64,000 nt of DNA. It comes from Bacteroidota bacterium. GTDB lineage: Bacteria > Bacteroidota > Ignavibacteria > UBA10030 > UBA8401. Location of the stretch: the NCBI GenBank assembly GCA_027622375.1, contig JAQCAB010000001.1, positions 51,317-115,316 of the forward strand, given 5' to 3'. Shown piece after piece: positions 31,034-40,797 of this stretch; position 1 is the stretch's first letter, and each line of letters begins with the position of its first letter. The notes under the pieces were generated by a model. The model was not told the origin of the DNA and ran no database searches. It saw only the letters and a list, made by a program, of their open reading frames with translations. The position numbers were made by a program, and so were the translations under genes.

Positions 31034-33538
31034 ATGTCAAATAAGAATACTGAAAAAATAAAATCACAAGAGAAAATAATCCAAAAAAATAATTTTACAA
31101 ATCATTTAATTCCAATTGTAATAATATTGGGAACAATGTTATTATTTTTTAATGAAGTTATTTTTGATGGTAAAGTTTATATTTCTGGCGATTCAATTGC
31201 GAGTAAAAGTTTTGAAACTGTTGTAAGTGAGGCGCGCGCTGAAGGGATCCAAACACTTTGGAACCCTTATATTTTTTGCGGAATGCCGGGCTTTGCAAGT
31301 ATGACTTTTAGCGGTGATAGAATTTATGACATCAGCGAGTTTTTACATTCCAAAGTTAGAACTTACTTTAGTTTAATTTTAGGCAACTCTCCGCTCGGTG
31401 GTTATATTTATTATTATGTTATTTTTGCAATTGGTGTTTATTTATTTGCATACTTAAAATTAAATCGTAAATCGGTTGCGCTAATTGTTGCGATTGCAAC
31501 TTTATACTCCACATATATAATTATTTGGATTTCAGTTGCGCACATGACAAAAATTGCTGTCTTTGCATTCTTCCCTTTTTTATTAATCGTAATTGAAAAA
31601 CTTCAAAAAAAAATAAATATACTTTGGTGTGGCATTGGTGTAATTGTTGTTCACTTTTTATTAATGCCGGGACACATTCAATTAATATTTTACATTTTGC
31701 TCACGGTTTTTTTCTATTATTTATTTTTTATTGTTCGTGCATTAATATTAAAAGAATCATTTAAAGAACTTTTAAAATCAGGTTTTACATTATTAGCAAT
31801 CGGGCTTTTTGCGTTAGGGATGAGTGGTGATGTATATTTTTCAACGCTTGAATATTCTCCTTATTCAATTCGTGGAGCAGGCCCAACATTAATAGAACAA
31901 AATAATCCTCAAAATGTTTCTCAAGCTACAAGTGGCGGACTTGATTATGATTATGCTACAAATTGGTCTTTTTCACCTGGTGAAATGGGAACATTTTTTA
32001 TTCCCTCTCTTTATGGATTTGGAAATACTGATTACAAAGGGATACTTTCAAACAATCAATCAATTAGACTAAATACATATTTTGGTCCACAGCCATTTAC
32101 TGATGCACCTCAATATATGGGAATTACAATTTTGGCTCTTGCAATTTTTGGAATTTATTATTTCAGAAAAAATCCATTTGTCCAGTTTTCAAGTTTCATT
32201 ATTTTATTTTCATTATTAGTTTCATTTGGAAAAGAATTTTCGCTCATTTACGATTTAATGTTTAATTATTTTCCAATGTTCAACAAATTTAGAATCCCTT
32301 CAATGATTTTAGTTTTAGTCCAGTTTTTTATTCCACTACTTGCTGGTTTTGGATTAATTGGAATTATTGAATCATCAAGCGAAAAAATTAAAAATGCATT
32401 CAAGTATATTTCCGTTGTAAGTGGTGTATTATTTTTAATTGCATTTATTCTGCCTTCTTTATTTGAGTCTATTTATGAAAGCTTTTTCTCACAAACAGAA
32501 ATTAAAAATTCATTAAGCCAAAATTACGGAACACAACCTGAAGTTTTAACCGAGCTATACAATTTTATTTTAAACCAAGTTGTTTTTGATATTAAAGTTG
32601 CAACTATTTTAATTTGCGCTCTTTCAATATCAATTTATTTTTTCATCTTAAAAAAACTTTCGTTTAAAAATTTATCAACAATAATTATAATTTTGGTTTT
32701 AATTGATCTTTGGAGAGTTGATAATAAAATGTCAGAACTTCATTCTAAATATGAAGCGCAATCAACTTTTAATACCCCTGGTTATGTAAATTTTCTTTTG
32801 CAGGATAAAAGTGAGTATCGTGTTTTAGAATTTGTAAATGGTCAACCTCCATACAATAATTCTTTGGCATATTGGAAAATCCAAAGCGCTTATGGATATC
32901 AAGGGGCTAAAATGCGAAACTATCAAGATATAATTGATAACATCGGACTCAACAATCCACTTTTATGGGGATTGATGAATGTAAAATATATTGTAACAGA
33001 TAAACTTGATTCTAGTCAATTATTATTGCCGGTTTATAAATCTCAAGAAAAAAATATTTTGCTTAATCGCTTTTCACTTCCGCGCGCATTTTTTGTGAAC
33101 AGAGTTGAAAAATTAAATTCAATAGATATTTTAAAAAATTTAAAAGCTTCAAATTTTAATCCATTTGAAGTAGCATTTACAAGTGATGATATAAAAAGTA
33201 AAATCGAACCGCCATCAAGTGAGGTGAATGTAAAATATACTTCATTTAAAATGAATGAAATTGAATTGAGTATAAACGCATCTGGAAACAACTTATTATT
33301 TTTAAGCGAAACGTGGTATCCAAAAGGATGGAAGGCGTATTTAGATGAAACTGAAATTCCAATTTATAGATTAAATTATATGTTCCGTGGTGTTGTTGTA
33401 TCAAAAGGAAATCATATTTTAAAAATGAAGTTTGAACCTGAGAGTTATTATTATGGAAAAAATATCAGCTTTATAATAAATTTAATTGCTCTTGGTTCAT
33501 TTTTATTTTTTGGAATTAATTATTACAGAAAAAAATAA
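31034..33538 (+). CDS. YfhO-type multi-spanning membrane protein (putative lipid-linked glycosyltransferase)
   Basis: N-terminal TM, GDSIASKSFETVVSEARAEGIQTLWNPYIFCGMPGFASMTF, many TMs, C-terminal SETWYPKGWKAYLDETEIPIYRLNYMFRGVVVSKGNHILKMKFEPESYYYGKNIS. Confidence 0.88.
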   Translation: MSNKNTEKIKSQEKIIQKNNFTNHLIPIVIILGTMLLFFNEVIFDGKVYISGDSIASKSFETVVSEARAEGIQTLWNPYIFCGMPGFASMTFSGDRIYDISEFLHSKVRTYFSLILGNSPLGGYIYYYVIFAIGVYLFAYLKLNRKSVALIVAIATLYSTYIIIWISVAHMTKIAVFAFFPFLLIVIEKLQKKINILWCGIGVIVVHFLLMPGHIQLIFYILLTVFFYYLFFIVRALILKESFKELLKSGFTLLAIGLFALGMSGDVYFSTLEYSPYSIRGAGPTLIEQNNPQNVSQATSGGLDYDYATNWSFSPGEMGTFFIPSLYGFGNTDYKGILSNNQSIRLNTYFGPQPFTDAPQYMGITILALAIFGIYYFRKNPFVQFSSFIILFSLLVSFGKEFSLIYDLMFNYFPMFNKFRIPSMILVLVQFFIPLLAGFGLIGIIESSSEKIKNAFKYISVVSGVLFLIAFILPSLFESIYESFFSQTEIKNSLSQNYGTQPEVLTELYNFILNQVVFDIKVATILICALSISIYFFILKKLSFKNLSTIIIILVLIDLWRVDNKMSELHSKYEAQSTFNTPGYVNFLLQDKSEYRVLEFVNGQPPYNNSLAYWKIQSAYGYQGAKMRNYQDIIDNIGLNNPLLWGLMNVKYIVTDKLDSSQLLLPVYKSQEKNILLNRFSLPRAFFVNRVEKLNSIDILKNLKASNFNPFEVAFTSDDIKSKIEPPSSEVNVKYTSFKMNEIELSINASGNNLLFLSETWYPKGWKAYLDETEIPIYRLNYMFRGVVVSKGNHILKMKFEPESYYYGKNISFIINLIALGSFLFFGINYYRKK

Positions 33539-33540
33539 TT

Positions 33541-33636
33541 TTGAATAATAAATTTTCATTAGCTTTAATTGGTTGTGGAAATTGGGGGATTTATCATTTA
33601 AAAACTGCTGCTAAATTATTTGGGAAATTAAACTAA
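33541..33636 (+). pseudogene. Truncated 5' remnant of a Gfo/Idh/MocA-family oxidoreductase
   Basis: Own translation from TTG 33541: LNNKFSLALIGCGNWGIYHLKTAAKLFGKLN*; Rossmann GCGNWG motif of Gfo/Idh/MocA N-termini, ends at TAA after 31 codons. Confidence 0.7.
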
Positions 33637-33642
33637 AATTAA

Positions 33643-35154
33643 ATTAATTTAAATAATATCGGAATAGTAATTCGACATAGCTTTAAAACTCTTTCCATTA
33701 CATATTTTGGGATGCTTTTTGGTCTTGTAAATACGTTATGGCTATATCCATTATTATTAACTGAAACAGAAATTGGGCTTGTTAGAACTTTAATTAACGC
33801 TTCCGTTTTATTTACAAGCTTTGCAGCATTAGGCTCAGTACACATTCCTATAAAATTTTTCCCATATTTTAAAGATTTTGAAAACTCTCATAATGGATTT
33901 CTAACTTTTATTTTGTTGTTGGCTTTTGTTGGATATTTATTGTTTTTGGTTTTATTTTTTTTCTTTAGATCATCAATTTCAAATATTTATTTACAAATCG
34001 CTCCTCAACTAATTGAATATTTAAATTATTTACCAATTCTTACTTTGTTCATTTTATTTTTTTCTGTTTTTGAATCATATGCGATTTGCAATCAAGAGTC
34101 AGTTATTGGAAATTTTTTAAAGGAATTTATATTACGATTTTTAATGTTTATAGGGTTAATTCTGATTTTTTTTAAAATTATTTCTTTTTTTGGATTTGTA
34201 AATATTGTTTCAATTTCATATGCAATAATTTTATTTATTCTAATTTTTTATATTTCAAATAAAAATTTTCTTTTCATTAAATCTCCTAAAGCAATTTTTA
34301 AAAATAAAAGATTGAAAGAGATGTTGACTTTTGGTGGTTTTATATTAATGGCCAATGCTTCTGGATCAATAATGATGAATATTGATGGTTTAATGTTAAG
34401 TGCATATGAAGGTTTAAGAAGCACCGGAATTTATACTATCGCATATTTTATTGCAAATATTATTGAAGTTCCAAGAAGATCTCTTTCGCAGGCTGTTATT
34501 CCATTTATATCAACAGCAAATAAAGAAAAAGATTTTGGTAAATTAAATTTAATATATAAGTCATCTTCGATAAATCAACTAATTGTTGGAGGATTAATAT
34601 TTGTTTTAATTTGGTGCAATATTGATAATTTATTTCAACTTATCCCAAATGGAGAAATCTACAAAGAAGGTAAATGGGTAGTTTTTTTACTTGGAATTGG
34701 TAAATTATTTGATCTCGCGACTGGTGTTAATGCTGAAATTGTGGGAACATCAAAATATTATAAATTTGATTTGATTTTTGTTGTATTATTAGGAATTATT
34801 GGCGTAGGAACTAACCTTTATTTTATTCCAATTTATGGGATTAATGGTGCAGCTATTGCGACAGCTTTATCAATTTTTTTAGTAAATACTTTGCGATTTG
34901 CTTTTATTTTTATTTTCTTAAAGCTTCAACCATTTACAAAACATATTTTAACAATTATTTTTATGATTGTAATTACAATTTATATTTCGGGCTCGATTAT
35001 AAAATTAAATAATTCATTTTTGGATATATTTTTTCGATCTTTTTGTTTATTAATTTTATATTTACTTCCATTATTTTTATTAAAAGTATCGACAGAGATA
35101 AATCAAACAATATTTTCAATTTACAATAGATTTATAAAACTAAAATCTGAATGA
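33643..35154 (+). CDS. Polysaccharide biosynthesis flippase (Wzx/MATE-like oligosaccharide exporter)
   Basis: 12-14 TM profile; PRRSLSQAVIPFIS, GATGVNAEIVGTSKYYKFDL-like region. First ATG is 33712, but coherent sequence (NIGIVIRHSFKTLSITYFG) extends in frame to 33643 without ATG/GTG/TTG. Confidence 0.85.
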   Translation: MNLNNIGIVIRHSFKTLSITYFGMLFGLVNTLWLYPLLLTETEIGLVRTLINASVLFTSFAALGSVHIPIKFFPYFKDFENSHNGFLTFILLLAFVGYLLFLVLFFFFRSSISNIYLQIAPQLIEYLNYLPILTLFILFFSVFESYAICNQESVIGNFLKEFILRFLMFIGLILIFFKIISFFGFVNIVSISYAIILFILIFYISNKNFLFIKSPKAIFKNKRLKEMLTFGGFILMANASGSIMMNIDGLMLSAYEGLRSTGIYTIAYFIANIIEVPRRSLSQAVIPFISTANKEKDFGKLNLIYKSSSINQLIVGGLIFVLIWCNIDNLFQLIPNGEIYKEGKWVVFLLGIGKLFDLATGVNAEIVGTSKYYKFDLIFVVLLGIIGVGTNLYFIPIYGINGAAIATALSIFLVNTLRFAFIFIFLKLQPFTKHILTIIFMIVITIYISGSIIKLNNSFLDIFFRSFCLLILYLLPLFLLKVSTEINQTIFSIYNRFIKLKSE

Positions 35155-35235
35155 GTTATAGTTTTATAAAAACACAAATTATTATAGAGCGTTTTTACAA
35201 AATTATTATAACAAAAATAAATTTAAAACTAATTA

Positions 35236-35955
35236 ATGGGATATTGGAAAAGTAAATTACCAAATTTTATTTGGTCTCCATTAGAAGATTTAAGAAGGGA
35301 TTATTTTCCGAATATGCAAAAATCATATTCCGGCGAAGGAGAAGATTTAATTTTAAACAAAATTTTTAATGGAAAACGAAATGGATTTTATATTGACATT
35401 GGATGCTACCATCCAAAGATAAACTCCAATACATATTTTTTTTATAAAAAGGGTTGGAGCGGATTAAATATTGATGCAAACCCAGATAGTATTTTTAAAT
35501 TTAATGATTTTAGAAATAGAGATGTTAATTTAAATTTTGGGATTAGTAACACTGGAGAAACTTTGACTTATTATAAATTTAACGAATCGGCAGTTAATAC
35601 ATTTTCAAAATCGTTATGTGAAGAGAGAAGTAATATCCCGTGGTTGAAGCAAATTGGTGAGGATAAAATAAAAACTCGAAAATTATCGGATATTTTAGAT
35701 GGACAAAATATTAATTGTGAAATTGATTTTATGGACATCGATGTTGAAGGATTAGATTTGGAGGTTTTAAAATCAAATAATTGGGATAAGTACAAACCGA
35801 ATGTAGTATTAGTAGAAGACCAAATGAAAATTGAAAAAAGTTTTGAGGAGTTAGAAACTTTTGCTTATTTATCAAAAATAAATTATCAACTTGTAGCAAA
35901 AACTTTTAGCACATTAATTTTTGTGAGCAAAGATTTTTTACCTAGTATTAAATGA
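35236..35955 (+). CDS. FkbM family methyltransferase
   Basis: SYSGEGEDLILNKIF...GFYIDIGCYHPKINSNTYFFYKKGWSGLNIDANPDS...DFMDIDVEGLDLEVL. Confidence 0.88.
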   Translation: MGYWKSKLPNFIWSPLEDLRRDYFPNMQKSYSGEGEDLILNKIFNGKRNGFYIDIGCYHPKINSNTYFFYKKGWSGLNIDANPDSIFKFNDFRNRDVNLNFGISNTGETLTYYKFNESAVNTFSKSLCEERSNIPWLKQIGEDKIKTRKLSDILDGQNINCEIDFMDIDVEGLDLEVLKSNNWDKYKPNVVLVEDQMKIEKSFEELETFAYLSKINYQLVAKTFSTLIFVSKDFLPSIK

Positions 35956-36602
35956 AATCCATAAAAAGATTAGTTTGGAAATTATTAAATCTGCTTAATC
36001 TTGCTGGTTTAATTGAGTTAACTTTAAGCATAAATTATTTAAAAAGTAGTGGCTGGTTTAAGAGTTATAAATTAAAACAATCAATTGATAGTAATTACAA
36101 GCCAATTCCGTGGTTTTCGTATCCAATAATTTCATTTTTAGAAAATAGGTTAAATAATAAAATTGATGTTTTTGAGTTTGGTTGCGGAAACTCAACTTTG
36201 TGGTTTGCGGAAAAAGTTAAAAGTATAAAGTCAGTTGAACACAATAAAGATTGGTTTGAAAATGTAAAACTAAAATTACCGAAAAATGCAAAACTGGTTT
36301 ACAAGGATTTAGTTTATGGAGAAAAATATTCCAAGGAAGTTTTATCTGGAAAAAATAAATATCATATTATTATAATTGATGGAAGAGATAGAGTTAATTG
36401 TACATTAAATAGCATTAAAGCTCTACAAAAAGATGGCGTAATTATTTTTGATAATTCACAACTCATTGAATACAAAGATGCAATCGATTATTTAATTAAA
36501 AATAAATTCAAACGAATTGATTTTTGGGGTCAGATACCGATTGCTGCGCATGAAAATTGTACTACAATATTTTACAAACCAAATAATTGTTTAAATATTT
36601 AA
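35952..36602 (+). CDS. Class I SAM-dependent methyltransferase-like protein
   Basis: VFEFGCGNSTLWFAEKVKSIKSVEHNKDWFENV...YHIIIIDGRDRVNCTLNSIKALQKDGVIIFDNS; 4-nt overlap with upstream gene. Confidence 0.75.
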   Translation: MKSIKRLVWKLLNLLNLAGLIELTLSINYLKSSGWFKSYKLKQSIDSNYKPIPWFSYPIISFLENRLNNKIDVFEFGCGNSTLWFAEKVKSIKSVEHNKDWFENVKLKLPKNAKLVYKDLVYGEKYSKEVLSGKNKYHIIIIDGRDRVNCTLNSIKALQKDGVIIFDNSQLIEYKDAIDYLIKNKFKRIDFWGQIPIAAHENCTTIFYKPNNCLNI

Positions 36603-36603
36603 A

Positions 36604-37818
36604 ATGAAAATTGTTTTTATTTCTAATTGGTTTTCTGAAAAAATGGGATATAGCGAAAATTTATTTCCGAAAGCTATGGCAAAGCTTGGCCATGAAGTGC
36701 ATTTAATAACATCAACTGCACAGATATATTACAATAATAAAGAGCGCTACAATAAAATATATTTAAATTATTTGGGACCTTCAATTGTTGAAAAAGTTAC
36801 GAAAGTAATCGATGGCTTTACTTTGCACAGATTAGATTTTATTGTAGAAAATAAATTCCCTTTTTTCCCTTTTGCATTAAATGGAATTAAATTAATTGGA
36901 ATCGATGAACTACTTGATTTAGTTAAGCCTGATGTTATTCAATCATTTAATCACGATGACCCGGCAACTCTTCAAGCTGCAAAGTGGGCTTCAAAAAATC
37001 AAACTAAATTTTTTACCGAGTCACATGTGCATGCTTCTGTGCTTAGAAAAAATAACAAAAAAAGTTTATTCGAAGTTTCTAAATCAATTTTAAATTATTT
37101 CAATCCAAAAATCAATTTTATTAACAGAGTTTCAAAATATAGTTTCCCGATTGCGTTAGATGTTGCAGAAATCATGAATTCTCTTTATCACTTCCCTTCT
37201 GATAAATGCATTGTTCAATCTCTCGGAGTCGATATGGAGCTATTTACTCCCTTAAATTCAACTCTTTTAATGGATGAAAGAATTAAACTAAGAAATAAAA
37301 TTGGTTTTTCTGAGGATGAAATTGTTTGTATTTATACCGGACGATTTTCAAAAGATAAATATCCATATTTATTAGCCGAGGCAATTGAGATATTACAAAA
37401 TAATGGTGAAAAGTTTCGAGGATTATTTTTAGGAAATGGGACAACTCAAGAAATTGAAAACATAAAATGTAAAAAAGGAAATATTTTACTTGGCTTTATA
37501 CCTGTAAGAGATTTAGCTAAACATTACCGTGCTTCAGATATCGGAGTTTGGCCACGAGAGGAATCAACAAGTCAGTTAGATGCTGCGGCCTGTGGGTTGC
37601 CTTTAGTTTTGAGTGATAAAATTCATGTAAAAGAAAGAATTGATGGAAATGGATTTTTGTATTCTGAGGGTGATGCACAGAGTTTAGCAGATAATATTTT
37701 AAAATTGAAAGACAATAGTTTAAGAGAAAGTTTTTCTAAAAAAGGAATCCAAAAAGTACAACAAAATTATAGTTGGGACTCAATTGCAAAAAAAAGAATA
37801 GAATATTATAATTTATAG
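36604..37818 (+). CDS. Glycosyltransferase family 4-like
   Basis: MKIVFISNWFSEKMGYSENLFPKAMAKLGHEVHLIT...IYTGRFSKDKYPYLLAEAIEIL...WPREESTSQLDAAACGLPLV. Confidence 0.88.
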   Translation: MKIVFISNWFSEKMGYSENLFPKAMAKLGHEVHLITSTAQIYYNNKERYNKIYLNYLGPSIVEKVTKVIDGFTLHRLDFIVENKFPFFPFALNGIKLIGIDELLDLVKPDVIQSFNHDDPATLQAAKWASKNQTKFFTESHVHASVLRKNNKKSLFEVSKSILNYFNPKINFINRVSKYSFPIALDVAEIMNSLYHFPSDKCIVQSLGVDMELFTPLNSTLLMDERIKLRNKIGFSEDEIVCIYTGRFSKDKYPYLLAEAIEILQNNGEKFRGLFLGNGTTQEIENIKCKKGNILLGFIPVRDLAKHYRASDIGVWPREESTSQLDAAACGLPLVLSDKIHVKERIDGNGFLYSEGDAQSLADNILKLKDNSLRESFSKKGIQKVQQNYSWDSIAKKRIEYYNL

Positions 37819-37821
37819 AAA

Positions 37822-38490
37822 ATGACAAACCTAATTGACAACCCAAAGATAAATGATAATCGTAATTATGATTATACAAATTTTAAAAGTTTTGAACGAA
37901 GAGAATTTGAAATAATTTCAGATTTTGTTAAACCAAATTCAAAAGTTCTCGATCTTGCATGCGGCAATGGATCACTTTTACTTAAATTAAAAAGAGATAA
38001 AAATATTACTGAGTTTGGAATTGATATTTCTAAAAGTGGAATAAATATTTGTAAGCTAAATAATATTAATGCATCTCTCGGAAAGATTGATAATACACTT
38101 CCTTTTGAAAATAATTCTTTTGACTACGCGATTTGTAATGTTACAATTCAAATGGTTATGTATCCTGAAATTCTTTTACGAGAAATGAAAAGAGTTTCTA
38201 AATATCAAATTATTAGTTTTCCAAATTTTGGATTTTATAAAAATAGATTCGAAATGTTTTTTAAGGGTAGATTTCCACAATATTCACTTTTTGGATTTAA
38301 ATGGTACAATACTGGACATATTCACCAATTAAGTATAAAAGATTTTGAAAATTTAGTTTGTGAGATTGGGGACTTGAAAATAATAAAACAAGAATTCATT
38401 TTAACAAATAATTTTGTAAAAAATAATTTAATAAAAACATTCCCAAATTTGTTTGCGTTGCAACCAATTTACTTGTTAGAAAAAAGTTAA
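37822..38490 (+). CDS. Class I SAM-dependent methyltransferase (type 11-like)
   Basis: VLDLACGNGSLLLKLKRDKNITEFGIDIS...LPFENNSFDYAICNVTIQMV. Confidence 0.85.
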   Translation: MTNLIDNPKINDNRNYDYTNFKSFERREFEIISDFVKPNSKVLDLACGNGSLLLKLKRDKNITEFGIDISKSGINICKLNNINASLGKIDNTLPFENNSFDYAICNVTIQMVMYPEILLREMKRVSKYQIISFPNFGFYKNRFEMFFKGRFPQYSLFGFKWYNTGHIHQLSIKDFENLVCEIGDLKIIKQEFILTNNFVKNNLIKTFPNLFALQPIYLLEKS

Positions 38491-39449
38491 TGAAATTGTT
38501 TGATAAAATATTTTCAAGAGATGAATTTAGAATTAATCCTCCAGTTTTGTTGGATATTGGTGCATCATCGAAAATAAATCCCAAGTGGAAGAAAATTGCT
38601 AAATATTCAATTTGTATTGCATTCGATGCTGACGATAGAGATTTTAATTTACCCACAGATAAAAATAATATTTTCAAGAAAATTCATTTATTAAATTCGG
38701 TTGTTACTGTTGGTGATTTAATAGAAACAGATTTTTACTTAACAAAATCACCATATTGTTCAAGTATTCTAAAACCAAATCAAAACGAACTTTCCTCTTG
38801 GTCTTTTTCAGATAAATTTGAAATAGAAAAAGTAGTAAAAATCAAAACCACAAATCTTCAAAATGTTCTTTCAAATTTAAATATAGATAATGTTGATTGG
38901 TTTAAAACTGACTCACAGGGAATTGATTTGCAATTATTTAGAAGCTTGCCAACACAAATTCTACAAAAAGTTATTGTTGCTGAATTTGAGCCTGGAATTA
39001 TAAATGCATATTTGGGAGAAGATAAATTTTATGATATTCTTAAATTTATGGAGGAGAAAAATTTTTTATTAGCGGATGCACGCATAAAAGGATCTCAATT
39101 CCTTTCGAACAAATTATTGAGTGAGATCACTTCAAATACTTCCCATATAAAAGTTTTACAATTTTCTCATAAAATAATGCCCGGTTGGGTTGAGGTTTTA
39201 TTTTTTAATAAATTTTTAAATAATAATTTTTCAATCAGGGAATATTTACTCTGCTGGGTTTTTGCAACTATTCAAAAGCAATATGGCTTTGCATTTCAAG
39301 TAGCAAAAGATGGGAAATCAAAATTTGATGACTCCATTTTTAATGAATTAATTTCTAGCTCAATCAATTCAATTAAGTTAAATATTTTTAACTTTAAATT
39401 TATTGGTGCAATTTTTGATAAAATGTTAAAATCTTTAAAGTTAAAATGA
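38490..39449 (+). CDS. FkbM-like methyltransferase
   Basis: PVLLDIGASSKINPKWKKIAKYSICIAFDADDRD...NVDWFKTDSQGIDLQLFRSL...EFEPGI. Confidence 0.7.
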   Translation: MKLFDKIFSRDEFRINPPVLLDIGASSKINPKWKKIAKYSICIAFDADDRDFNLPTDKNNIFKKIHLLNSVVTVGDLIETDFYLTKSPYCSSILKPNQNELSSWSFSDKFEIEKVVKIKTTNLQNVLSNLNIDNVDWFKTDSQGIDLQLFRSLPTQILQKVIVAEFEPGIINAYLGEDKFYDILKFMEEKNFLLADARIKGSQFLSNKLLSEITSNTSHIKVLQFSHKIMPGWVEVLFFNKFLNNNFSIREYLLCWVFATIQKQYGFAFQVAKDGKSKFDDSIFNELISSSINSIKLNIFNFKFIGAIFDKMLKSLKLK

Positions 39450-40429
39450 AGCGAAATAATTTCTGTACACTTTTCGATTCAAATTATTTAACTCGTGGAT
39501 TGGTTTTATATCATTCTTTAGAAAATGTATGCAATGATTTCCATTTATATATTTTTGCTTTTGATGAGAAATGTTTTTCGATTTTAAATAAATTAAATTT
39601 AAAACATGCAACAATAATTTCATTAAGACAGTTTGAAGATGACAAATTGCTCAAAGTTAAACCAACAAGAACTATTGCCGAATATTGCTGGACCTCGACA
39701 TCTTCTACTATTCTCTATGTTTTAAATAATTTCAAAACCGAAACTTGTACATATTTAGATGCTGATCTATATTTTTATAAATCGCCAGAAATTATTTTTG
39801 ATGAATTTAAAAACTCTTCTATTCTATTAACCGAACATCGTTATTCTAAAAATTATGATAAATCCCGTAAAGCAGGTAAATATTGTGTTCAGTATATTAC
39901 ATTTAAAAATAATGACGATGGATTGACTGCATTAAAATGGTGGCGTGATAAATGTATTGAATGGTGCTTTAACAGAATTGAAGATGGAAAATTTGGCGAC
40001 CAGAAATATTTGGATGATTGGCTTGAAAGATTTAAAGGTGTTCATGTATTACAAAATTTGGGCGGAGGTGTTGCTGCCTGGAATGTTCAACAATATAAAG
40101 TCCAAAATTCACAACTTGAATTAACAATTATTGATTTTAATAAAAATGAATATCCTGTAATATTTTACCATTTTCATTATTTAAGATTCTTAGAAAATAA
40201 TTTAATTGAATTAGGTCGAAGAAAACTTTCAGAAGATGTTCTTAGTTTAATTTATGCTCCTTATATTCGTGAATTGGAAAAAACTAAAAATATAATTTCT
40301 GAAATTGATAATTCTTTTGATTCAAATGGAACAACAAAAAACAGTTTTACATTGAAAACGCCTTTAATTTATTTTTGGAGAAAATTAAGAGGAACTTATA
40401 ATATTTTTCCAACTTCAAAATTTATTTAA
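39446..40429 (+). CDS. Glycosyltransferase (nucleotide-diphospho-sugar transferase fold)
   Basis: CTLFDSNYLTRGLVLYHSL...CTYLDADLYFYKSPEIIFDEF; DxD motif. Confidence 0.75.
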   Translation: MKRNNFCTLFDSNYLTRGLVLYHSLENVCNDFHLYIFAFDEKCFSILNKLNLKHATIISLRQFEDDKLLKVKPTRTIAEYCWTSTSSTILYVLNNFKTETCTYLDADLYFYKSPEIIFDEFKNSSILLTEHRYSKNYDKSRKAGKYCVQYITFKNNDDGLTALKWWRDKCIEWCFNRIEDGKFGDQKYLDDWLERFKGVHVLQNLGGGVAAWNVQQYKVQNSQLELTIIDFNKNEYPVIFYHFHYLRFLENNLIELGRRKLSEDVLSLIYAPYIRELEKTKNIISEIDNSFDSNGTTKNSFTLKTPLIYFWRKLRGTYNIFPTSKFI

Positions 40430-40797
40430 TGGCAAAATTAATTATACTTTCAACTTTTAGCGATCAACGTGGCAATTTAACTGTAATTGAAAAACAATTA
40501 CCATTCCCAATCAAACGAGTATTTTATATTTATGGAGTTGACAATTCAGTTCGTGGTGGACATCGTCATTACAAAACAATTCAAGCAGCTGTTTGCATTC
40601 ATGGATCTTGCAGAGTAAATAATTTTGATGGAAAAAATAAAGAATCATTTTTACTTGACAACCCAAATAAATGTTTGATTTTAGAAACTAGCGACTGGCA
40701 CACGATGAGTAATTTTTCGAAAGAGGCTGTTTTACTTGTTTTTGCTTCAGAACTATTTGATCCAAAAGATTATATTTTTGAACCATATGATGATTGA
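40429..40797 (+). CDS. FdtA/QdtA-like cupin sugar 3,4-ketoisomerase
   Basis: [56 protein letters not shown]...WHTMSNFS. Confidence 0.85.
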   Translation: MAKLIILSTFSDQRGNLTVIEKQLPFPIKRVFYIYGVDNSVRGGHRHYKTIQAAVCIHGSCRVNNFDGKNKESFLLDNPNKCLILETSDWHTMSNFSKEAVLLVFASELFDPKDYIFEPYDD

